NCBI GenBank assembly: GCA_947501315.1
Contig: CANMXH010000072.1
Span: 1-10,656 of the forward strand
DNA length: 10,656 nt
Reading direction: 5' to 3'
From: Caulobacteraceae bacterium
GTDB taxonomy: Bacteria > Pseudomonadota > Alphaproteobacteria > Caulobacterales > Caulobacteraceae
The stretch's first letter is position 1; every line of letters begins with the position of its first letter. Below, in pieces: positions 1-5,676 of this stretch. The position numbers were made by a program, and so were the translations under genes. The notes beneath the pieces were generated by a model, which saw only the letters and a list, made by a program, of their open reading frames with translations, searched no databases and was not told the DNA's origin.

Positions 1-975
1 CGGCTCGCCTGCGGCGACGCGGAACTGCCATTCGACCAGATCGACGCCGGTGACCTCTTCGGTGACCGGGTGTTCGACCTGCAGCCGGGTGTTCATCTCC
101 ATGAACCAGATGCGGTCGGCCTTGAGGCCTTCGGAGGCGTCGGCGATGAATTCGATGGTGCCGGCACCCTCATAGTTCACCGCCTTCGCGGCCTTGATGG
201 CGGCGTCGGTGACGGCCTTGCGGGTGGCGGCGTCCATGCCGGGGGCAGGGGCCTCCTCGATCACCTTCTGGTGGCGGCGCTGCAGTGAGCAGTCGCGCTC
301 ATACAGGTGGACGACGCTGCCGTGCGTATCCCCGAACACCTGCACCTCGATGTGGCGCGGGCGGGTGATGTATTTCTCGATCAGGACGCGGGGGTCGCCG
401 AAGGAGGACTGGCCCTCGCGCCGGGCCGAGGCGAGGCCGTCGGCGAAATCTTCGGCGCGGTCGACCTTCTTCATCCCCTTGCCGCCGCCGCCGGCGACGG
501 CCTTGATCAGGACCGGATAGCCTATGGCGTCGGCTTCCTTCTGCAGGCGGTCCGGAGACTGGTCCTCGCCGAGATAGCCGGGGGTGACGGGCACGCCGGC
601 CGCGATCATCAGGGATTTGGCGGCGTCCTTCAGCCCCATGGCGCGGATGGCGGCGGGGGGCGGGCCGATCCAGACCAGGCCGGCGGCCATGACGGCCTCG
701 GCGAAGTCGGCGTTCTCGGACAGGAAGCCATAGCCGGGATGGATGGCCTCGGCGCCCGTGGCCTTGGCGGCGGCCAGAACCTTCGTCGCGTCCAGATAGG
801 ATTCGCGTGCCGGGGCCGGGCCGATCAGGACGGCCTCATCGGCCTCGCGGACATGCAGGGCCTTCGCATCGGCCTCGGAATAGACGGCGATGGTCCGGAT
901 GCCCATGCGACGGGCGGTGCGGAACACACGACAGGCGATCTCGCCACGATTGGCGACCAGGACGGATTTGAACAT
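1..975 (-). CDS. mccA: Methylcrotonyl-CoA carboxylase biotin carboxylase (alpha) subunit, 3' end outside window
   Basis: This is the ATP-dependent biotin carboxylase half of an acyl-CoA carboxylase. It carboxylates the biotin carried on its own C-terminal domain; the carboxyl then passes to 3-methylcrotonyl-CoA on the beta subunit. The 325 residues visible form an open frame to base 1. They begin with the typical MFKSVLVANRGEIACRV Rossmann start (residues 1-17), then HPGYGFLSEN (79-88), the ATP-grasp glycine loop KAVAGGGGKGM (158-168), ERDCSLQRRHQKVIEE (226-241) and EMNTRLQVEHPVTE (293-306). The remaining carboxylase C-domain, the linker and the biotin-acceptor AMKM region lie beyond the window edge. 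The ATG at 975 fits the family N-terminus; no good Shine-Dalgarno is visible before it. The sequence alone could also fit a propionyl- or acetyl-CoA carboxylase alpha subunit. The MCC assignment rests on the nearby mccB and liuC homologues, so the specific name is an inference from context. Confidence 0.88.
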   Translation of the reverse strand, partial: MFKSVLVANRGEIACRVFRTARRMGIRTIAVYSEADAKALHVREADEAVLIGPAPARESYLDATKVLAAAKATGAEAIHPGYGFLSENADFAEAVMAAGLVWIGPPPAAIRAMGLKDAAKSLMIAAGVPVTPGYLGEDQSPDRLQKEADAIGYPVLIKAVAGGGGKGMKKVDRAEDFADGLASARREGQSSFGDPRVLIEKYITRPRHIEVQVFGDTHGSVVHLYERDCSLQRRHQKVIEEAPAPGMDAATRKAVTDAAIKAAKAVNYEGAGTIEFIADASEGLKADRIWFMEMNTRLQVEHPVTEEVTGVDLVEWQFRVAAGEP

Positions 976-1071
976 GGGGTGTGTCTAGCTGGTCTGTGGT
1001 TGGCGGAGAAGATGTGGCGCATCCGGGCCCGGACCTGCCTTCCGCGAAGCGGGATCCGTTCGAAGGTGCTC

Positions 1072-1165
1072 CACAACGAACACAACGGGGCCACGACGGA
1101 CACAACGGGACCGGTACTGGCGCTGCTCCCGTTGTGCCCTTTGTGAATTCGTCGTGCTCGTTGTG
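1072..1165. repeat. Imperfect 39-bp inverted repeat built from CACAACG units
   Basis: The left arm (1072-1110) and the right arm (1127-1165) pair over 39 positions, about 30 of which match by hand alignment, around a 16-nt loop (1111-1126). Each arm consists of four spaced near-copies of CACAACG (right arm: CGTTGTG). The outer 8 bases and the inner 10 bases match perfectly. It lies in the 242-bp gap between liuC and mccA, upstream of mccA on the minus strand. No T-run follows, so it is not an obvious intrinsic terminator. I see no ORF of its own. It looks like a dispersed intergenic palindrome of the REP/MITE type, but only one copy is in view. Confidence 0.75.
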
Positions 1166-1185
1166 ATGAACCTGCCGGCCGTCAA

Positions 1186-1210
1186 ACGAAAGCCCGGCTT
1201 CGCCGGGAGG
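1186..1210 (-). terminator. Probable intrinsic terminator of liuC
   Basis: Read on the minus strand, a CCCGGC-GAA-GCCGGG hairpin (plus-strand bases 1193-1207, 6-bp stem, 3-nt loop) is followed by CTTTCGTTT. It begins about 10 nt after the liuC stop codon at 1218-1220. Position, compact GC stem and T-rich tail fit a Rho-independent terminator, although the stem is short and the T-tract interrupted. If it works, mccA downstream needs its own promoter or depends on read-through. Confidence 0.6.
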
Positions 1211-1217
1211 CCGCGAC

Positions 1218-2117
1218 CTACTCCGCCCAGCGCGGCCTGCGCTTTTCGAGGAAGGCGTTGACCCCCTCCTGGCCCTCGGGCGAGACGCGGGCGCGGGCGA
1301 TGCGTCTGGCGGTTTCTTCCATCAGGGCATGGTCGATGCTGTGGCCGGTGACATGGTTCACCAGTCGCTTGGCGTCGCCGACGGCACCGGGCGCGCAGGC
1401 CTTCATCCGGTCGGTGAAGCCGGCGATGAAGCCGTCGATCTGGTCGGCGCTGTCCAGCACCTGGTCGACAAGGCCGAACCCCTTGGCCGCCTCGGCGTCG
1501 AACAGGTCTGCGGTCATGAACAGGGCCCGCGCGGTGCGGGCCCCCACAGCCTCGATGACATAGGGGGCGATGGTCGCCGGGATCAGGCCCAGCTTGACCT
1601 CGGAGAAGGCGAATTTCGCGCCCTTGACCGCCACGGCCATGTCGCAGGCGGCGACAATGCCGGCCCCGCCGCCCATGGCCGCGCCCTCGACAATGGCGCA
1701 GGTCAGGGCCGGGATTTCGTGCAGGGCCTTGAGCATCTTCGCCAGACCCATGGCGTCGTCGCGGTTGTCGCTTTCGGACCAGCGGACGGCGTCGGCCATC
1801 CAGGCGAGGTCGGCCCCGGCGCTGAACGTCCCGCCGGCCCCGCGGATGAACACCACCCGCACATGGTCCGCGCCCTGCAGGGTCTCAAAGGCCTCATAGA
1901 GGGCGGCGATGGTCGGGGCGTCGAAGGCGTTGCGCCGGTCCGGGCGGTTGATGGTGATGAAGACCACGCCGTCGGCGGTGGAGTCGATCCGGACCAGATC
2001 GTCATTGGCATCGGGCGCCGGATCGGTCAGCAGCGGATGGGCGATCGCGTTGATACCGGCAGCCTCGGCCGGGGTGATGTCGAGGGCGTTCAGTTCGGCG
2101 TCGGTCGGCTGGCTCAT
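1218..2117 (-). CDS. liuC: Crotonase-family hydratase, probable 3-methylglutaconyl-CoA hydratase
   Basis: This 299-aa crotonase probably hydrates 3-methylglutaconyl-CoA to HMG-CoA, the step after methylcrotonyl-CoA carboxylase in leucine breakdown. The core begins near residue 42, with ITINRPDRRNAF at 54-65. The oxyanion-hole segment GTFSAGADL is at 96-104, followed by WM as in known methylglutaconyl-CoA hydratases. The second segment, MGGGAG (148-153), has Gly153 where rat enoyl-CoA hydratase has Glu144, whereas Glu173 (FSEVKLGLIP) matches Glu164. IAPYV (183-187) is also typical of the LiuC group as I remember it. The start at 2117 is preferred over an upstream ATG at 2183 because AAGAGGA (plus-strand 2124-2130) sits 6 nt before it. 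A hydrophilic N-terminal extension of about 40 residues precedes the core. It lies between mccB (144-bp gap) and mccA (242-bp gap) on the same strand. A general enoyl-CoA hydratase is the alternative. Confidence 0.82.
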   Translation of the reverse strand: MSQPTDAELNALDITPAEAAGINAIAHPLLTDPAPDANDDLVRIDSTADGVVFITINRPDRRNAFDAPTIAALYEAFETLQGADHVRVVFIRGAGGTFSAGADLAWMADAVRWSESDNRDDAMGLAKMLKALHEIPALTCAIVEGAAMGGGAGIVAACDMAVAVKGAKFAFSEVKLGLIPATIAPYVIEAVGARTARALFMTADLFDAEAAKGFGLVDQVLDSADQIDGFIAGFTDRMKACAPGAVGDAKRLVNHVTGHSIDHALMEETARRIARARVSPEGQEGVNAFLEKRRPRWAE

Positions 2118-2210
2118 GGCGGGTCCTCTTGAGGCGGTGAGTCTGTAACGCATCACCCGGCAAATCGCATTGCTCTGCCTCAAAGATCACGGTTGTCGTG
2201 AAGGGCGAGC

Positions 2211-2262
2211 GCGGCTTGTCACCCCGGATCACCGCTTCGCGGCGCCCGGGGTGACAAGGCGC
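2211..2262. repeat. 52-bp palindrome between liuC and mccB
   Basis: A perfect 13-bp inverted repeat, CTTGTCACCCCGG (2215-2227) against CCGGGGTGACAAG (2246-2258), is extended outward after one mismatch by GCG/CGC (2211-2213 and 2260-2262). Inside it lies a second small hairpin, CCGC-TTC-GCGG (2232-2242). The outer arm overlaps the first base of the mccB stop codon complement. No T-run follows on the minus strand, so it is more like a REP element or an mRNA 3'-end stabiliser than an intrinsic terminator. Its ends, GTCACCCCGG and CCGGGGTGAC, resemble those of the larger palindrome at 3913-4084. Confidence 0.8.
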
Positions 2263-3869
2263 TACATCCTGAACACGCCGAAGGTCGTCTCCGGGATCGG
2301 GGCGTTGAGGCTGGCCGAGATGGCCAGTCCCAGCACATCGCGGGTCTGCACCGGGTCGATTACGCCGTCGTCCCAGAGGCGGGCGGTGGCGTACCAGGGA
2401 CTGCCCTCGTCCTCGTATTTCTGACGGATCGGGGCCTTGAAGGCCTCGGCCTGGTCCGGGGTCCAGCTGTCGGCGTCGCGGTGGACGGTGGCCAGAACGG
2501 CCGCGGCCTGCTCGCCGCCCATGACGCTGATCCGGCTGTTGGGCCAGGTGAACAGGAAGCGCGGGGCGAAGGCGCGGCCGCACATGCCGTAGTTGCCGGC
2601 CCCGAAGCTGCCGCCGATCAGGACGGTGAATTTGGGCACCTCGGCCGAGGAGACGGCGGTGACCAGCTTGGCCCCATTCTTCGCAATGCCCTCGGCCTCG
2701 TATTTTCCGCCGACCATGAAGCCGGAGATGTTCTGCAGGAAGACCAGCGGGATCTTCCGCTTGCAGGCCAGTTCGATGAAATGGGCACCCTTGAGCGCGC
2801 TTTCCGAGAACAGCACGCCGTTGTTGGCGAGGATGGCGACCGGATAGCCCCAGATGCGGGCGAAGCCGCAGACCAGGGTCGTGCCGTACAGGGCCTTGAA
2901 CTCGTCGAACTCCGAGCCGTCGACCAGGCGGGCGATGACCTCGCGCACGTCATACGGGGCGCGGACATCGTCGGGGATGAGACCGTACAGTTCCTCGGCG
3001 TCGAAGGCGGGGGGGCGGGGTTCACGGACGTCCATCTCGACGGACTTCACCGTGTTCAGACTGTCGACAATGGTGCGGACGATCTCGAGTGCGTGCTCGT
3101 CGTTCCCGGCGACATAGTCGACGACGCCGGACTTGCGGCCGTGGGTCTCTGACCCGCCCAGCTCTTCGGCCGAGATGACCTCGCCCGTGGCGGCCTTCAC
3201 CAGCGGCGGGCCGGCCAGGAAGATGGTGCCCTGGTTGCGGACGATGACGCTCTCGTCCGACATGGCCGGGACATAGGCACCGCCGGCGGTGCAGGAGCCC
3301 ATGACACAGGCGATCTGGGGGATCGACTTCGCCGACATCCGCGCCTGATTGAAGAAGATGCGGCCGAAATGGTCGCGGTCGGGGAAGACCTCGGCCTGGT
3401 GGGGCAGGTTGGCACCGCCGGAATCGACCAGATAGACGCAGGGCAGGCGGTTCTGCTCGGCGATCTCCTGTGCGCGCAGGTGCTTCTTCACCGTCATGGG
3501 GAAATAGGCGCCGCCCTTCACCGTCGGGTCGTTGGCGACAATCATGACCTCGCGGCCCGAGACCCGGCCGATGCCGCAGATCATGCCGGCGCCGGGGGCC
3601 CCGTCGGGGTCTTTTGCATCGCCATACATGCCGTTGGCGGCCAGCTGGCCGATCTCCAGGAAGGGCGAGCCCGGGTCCAGCAGCCGTTCGACCCGGTCGC
3701 GGGGCAGCAGCTTGCCGCGCGAGACGTGACGGTCGCGGCTGGCGTCCGAGCCGCCGCGGGCCGCCTTTGCGACCTTGGCGTGGAGCTCGTCGCGGAGCGC
3801 CCGGTTGTGGGCGTCCAACGCCTTGAAGGCGGGGCTGTGCGGATCGATGGCAGACGTCAGCTTGGGCAT
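2262..3869 (-). CDS. mccB: Methylcrotonyl-CoA carboxylase carboxyltransferase (beta) subunit
   Basis: This is the biotin-dependent carboxyltransferase subunit. It takes CO2 from carboxybiotin on the alpha subunit and places it on 3-methylcrotonyl-CoA to give 3-methylglutaconyl-CoA in leucine catabolism. The length of 535 aa is usual for the family. The N-terminal crotonase-like half contains MYGDAKDPDGAPGAGMICGI (81-100), VDSGGANLPHQAEVFPD (148-164) and GSCTAGGAYVPAMSDE (191-206). GGSETHGRKSGVVDYVA (238-254) is a characteristic MCC-beta motif. The C-terminal half has LQNISGFMVGGKYEAEGI (378-395) and the oxyanion segment GGSFGAGNYGMCGRAF (419-434). The C-terminus TTFGVFRM closely matches MCC-beta proteins, which favours MCC over propionyl-CoA carboxylase. 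The ATG at 3869 gives the normal N-terminus; a clear Shine-Dalgarno is not seen. It is the first gene of the cluster here: no isovaleryl-CoA dehydrogenase precedes it, and a divergent transporter follows instead. Confidence 0.95.
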   Translation of the reverse strand: MPKLTSAIDPHSPAFKALDAHNRALRDELHAKVAKAARGGSDASRDRHVSRGKLLPRDRVERLLDPGSPFLEIGQLAANGMYGDAKDPDGAPGAGMICGIGRVSGREVMIVANDPTVKGGAYFPMTVKKHLRAQEIAEQNRLPCVYLVDSGGANLPHQAEVFPDRDHFGRIFFNQARMSAKSIPQIACVMGSCTAGGAYVPAMSDESVIVRNQGTIFLAGPPLVKAATGEVISAEELGGSETHGRKSGVVDYVAGNDEHALEIVRTIVDSLNTVKSVEMDVREPRPPAFDAEELYGLIPDDVRAPYDVREVIARLVDGSEFDEFKALYGTTLVCGFARIWGYPVAILANNGVLFSESALKGAHFIELACKRKIPLVFLQNISGFMVGGKYEAEGIAKNGAKLVTAVSSAEVPKFTVLIGGSFGAGNYGMCGRAFAPRFLFTWPNSRISVMGGEQAAAVLATVHRDADSWTPDQAEAFKAPIRQKYEDEGSPWYATARLWDDGVIDPVQTRDVLGLAISASLNAPIPETTFGVFRM

Positions 3870-3912
3870 GGCGCTGGTTTAGGGCGGTTCCGGCGAACGC
3901 TCCATACCAAAA

Positions 3913-4084
3913 GCTATCGTCATTCCGGGCGGAGGCTCGCGCAGCGAGCCGCAGACCCGGAACCCAGCGGCGCCGAAGCGCATCGAAGGCGATGGTTCGG
4001 CCAGGCAAGCTCCCGACAGGTTCGCGCTCTCGCGCGCCGCTGGGTTCCGGGTCTCCGCTGCGCTTCGCCCGGAATGACGATAGC
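3913..4084. repeat. 172-bp REP-like palindromic element
   Basis: Two perfect arm pairs are nested. The outer 19-bp pair is 3913-3931 with 4066-4084. The inner 21-bp pair is 3953-3973 with 4034-4054. The left side also has its own hairpin, GGCTCGC-GCA-GCGAGCC (3934-3950), while the right side has a different, shorter filler (4055-4065). The centre (3974-4033) is unpaired at first sight. It fills most of the 298-bp divergent gap between mccB and the MATE gene. It resembles the short palindromes that alphaproteobacteria carry in many copies (ATTCCGGGC...CCCGGAACCC). It contains no coding frame I believe in. Promoters for the two divergent genes must sit in the short flanks (3870-3912 and 4085-4167) or within it; I could not recognise either. 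Confidence 0.85.
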
Positions 4085-4167
4085 CAAGAGGGGCATAGCG
4101 CTCCTTATGTCACCCGCTAGCAAATCCAGTTGACCCCGCGCCTTCGCCATGGCCTGTCCCGCCTCCG

Positions 4168-5535
4168 ATGATCGGCTTCAACGTCCAGACCCGCGCCACC
4201 CTGAAAGACCTGCTGCATCTTGCGTGGCCGGTAGTGCTGGCGCGCATCGGCATCATGACCATGGGGCTGACCGATGTGATTGTGGTCGGCAATTTCTCGG
4301 GACTGGAACTGGCCTACAGCTCGCTGGCCCTCGCGCCGACGTCGATCATCATCACCACCGCAGTCGGCCTCATGATGGGGGTGCAGGTGATGACCGCCCG
4401 CCTGATCGGGGAGGGGCGGCGCGCCGAGGTCGGCGGAGTGCTGCGACGCGGCGTGACCTATGCGATGCAGCTGGGCTTCGCCTCGATGTTCGGCCTGATC
4501 CTGATCGGTCCCTGGGCGCTGCAGCATATGGGACTGGCTGACGGCCTGGCCGAGGGTGCCTCACCGGTACTGCTTGTCTTCGCTCTTTCGATGCCCGGCT
4601 ATCTGGTCAGTGTGGCGGCGCAGTTCTTCCTCGAGGCGATGAACCGGCCGCGCGCCGGCATGTGGGCCATGTGGATCGCCAACGGCGTCAACCTGGCGCT
4701 CAATCTGCTGCTGGTACCCGACCTGCTCGGCATCGGCCTTGACGGAGCCATCGCCTCGGCCTGGGCGACCCTGTTCGCCCGAACCTCTCTGGCAGTGTTC
4801 CTGATCATCTACATTCTGCGCCTGCCCGAGGCGCGGGCGCTGGGCATCTTTAACCGTCCGAAGCGTGACCTCCCCGCCGAGCGCGAGCAACGCAAGATCG
4901 GCTACGGGGCCGGCAGTTCCTACTTCATCGAGGTCGGGGCGTTTGCCGCCATGACCTTCATCGCCGGCCGGCTGGGGGCCATCGAAACCTCGGCCTGGGC
5001 GATCGTGCTCAATGTCACCGCCATGGTCTTCATGCTGCCGATGGGGCTGGCCTCGGCGACGGCGGTGCTGGTCGGGCGCGCCCATGGGGCCGGTGACGGG
5101 CGCGGCGTGCTGAGAGCGGGACTGGTCGGGATCGGGGTGGTGACGGCCCTGACCCTGATGGTGGCTCTGTTTGTCTGGCCAGGTGCGCCCCTGATCGCCA
5201 GTGCCTATAACCGGGATCCGGCCTTGCTGGCTGTGGTGGTCCCGGCCCTGGTTCTGACGACCCTGTTCTTCGTGGCCGACGGCATTCAGGTCGTTTCGGC
5301 CTCGGCCAACCGCGCTGCGGGTGACGTCTGGTGGCCGACGATCATGCATTTCGTCAGCTATACGGCGATCATGATGCCGCTGGGCTGGTGGTGGGCGCAT
5401 GAGATCGGCGTCAACGGCCTGGTCTGGGCCGTGATCGTGGCCAGTCTGGTATCGTCCGTGCTGCTGACCGGGCGGTTCGTGAGGGTGGCGCGGCGGCTGG
5501 GAAGTGGCGAGTGGCGAGCGGCGAGTGGCGAGTAG
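4168..5535 (+). CDS. NorM-type MATE family multidrug efflux transporter
   Basis: This is an inner-membrane cation/drug antiporter of 455 aa, the usual MATE length, with about 12 hydrophobic segments in two six-helix halves linked by the basic loop near 228-245. Three acidic residues match by position and local context those known in Vibrio cholerae NorM for cation coupling: Asp36 (MGLTDVIVVGNFSG), Glu255 (SYFIEVGAF) and Asp371 (FFVADGIQVVSASANR). That points to the NorM branch and probable Na+ coupling; the substrate cannot be told. The ATG at 4168 begins MIGFNVQTRATLKDLLHLAWP, a normal short N-terminus; no ATG or GTG lies close upstream in frame and no good Shine-Dalgarno is seen. The last 11 residues (GSGEWRAASGE) are encoded by tandem GTGGCGA repeats, and the stop TAG at 5533 lies inside a variant repeat unit, so the native C-terminus is probably shorter or was altered. 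It is divergent from mccB and upstream of metG. Confidence 0.93.
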   Translation: MIGFNVQTRATLKDLLHLAWPVVLARIGIMTMGLTDVIVVGNFSGLELAYSSLALAPTSIIITTAVGLMMGVQVMTARLIGEGRRAEVGGVLRRGVTYAMQLGFASMFGLILIGPWALQHMGLADGLAEGASPVLLVFALSMPGYLVSVAAQFFLEAMNRPRAGMWAMWIANGVNLALNLLLVPDLLGIGLDGAIASAWATLFARTSLAVFLIIYILRLPEARALGIFNRPKRDLPAEREQRKIGYGAGSSYFIEVGAFAAMTFIAGRLGAIETSAWAIVLNVTAMVFMLPMGLASATAVLVGRAHGAGDGRGVLRAGLVGIGVVTALTLMVALFVWPGAPLIASAYNRDPALLAVVVPALVLTTLFFVADGIQVVSASANRAAGDVWWPTIMHFVSYTAIMMPLGWWWAHEIGVNGLVWAVIVASLVSSVLLTGRFVRVARRLGSGEWRAASGE

Positions 5536-5538
5536 CGA
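5504..5538 (+). repeat. Tandem heptamer array GTGGCGA, 5 units, overlapping the 3' end of the MATE gene
   Basis: The five consecutive 7-bp units are GTGGCGA, GTGGCGA, GCGGCGA, GTGGCGA and GTAGCGA. The first four and part of the fifth are translated as the C-terminus of the MATE protein. The G-to-A change in the fifth unit creates the TAG stop. The same unit appears in the opposite orientation at 5618-5666. Confidence 0.92.
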
Positions 5539-5617
5539 GTAGGTTCGCCGCCGCGTTCCATATTCGACTTTCAGTCACTGGAGTGTTGCGATAGCCGGCA
5601 ACCGTCGCCACTAACTC

Positions 5618-5666
5618 TCGCCACTCGCCACTCGCCACTCGCCACTCGCCACTCGCCACTCGCCAC
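5618..5666 (+). repeat. Tandem heptamer array TCGCCAC, 7 perfect units, in the metG leader
   Basis: Seven perfect copies of TCGCCAC run from 5618 to 5666; a detached eighth copy lies at 5605-5611. The unit is the reverse complement of the GTGGCGA unit at 5504-5538, so the two arrays can pair in a transcript across a loop of about 79 nt (5539-5617). The array ends 10 nt before the metG ATG and leaves no room for a recognisable Shine-Dalgarno. The DNA between the arrays has no gene and no promoter I can name. Confidence 0.93.
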
Positions 5667-5676
5667 CCGGACACCC

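Noticed and set aside
307..1146. A 279-aa plus-strand ORF opposite mccA
   Set aside because: It is antisense to the conserved biotin carboxylase frame and its end runs through the CACAACG repeat (HNEHNGATTDTTG).
1329..2132. A 267-aa plus-strand ORF opposite liuC
   Set aside because: It is a Gly/Asp/His/Arg-rich shadow frame typical of GC-rich DNA, fully antisense to a convincing crotonase.
2118..2183. An upstream ATG at 2183 giving a 321-aa liuC product
   Set aside because: The extra 22 residues are Arg-rich without similarity to crotonases, and the good ribosome binding site serves the ATG at 2117.
3022..4008. A 328-aa minus-strand ORF overlapping mccB in another frame and entering the palindrome
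   Set aside because: It is Arg/Pro-rich low-complexity translation with no motifs; mccB in the other frame is certain.
5504..5666. CRISPR-like repeats
   Set aside because: The units are 7 bp, contiguous and without spacers, and there are no cas genes.
5411..5674. A minus-strand ORF with repeated WRVASGE heptapeptides, and a longer one at 5611-6240
   Set aside because: The repeated peptide is only the translation of the 7-bp array, and the rest lies antisense to the MATE and metG genes. There is no family resemblance.
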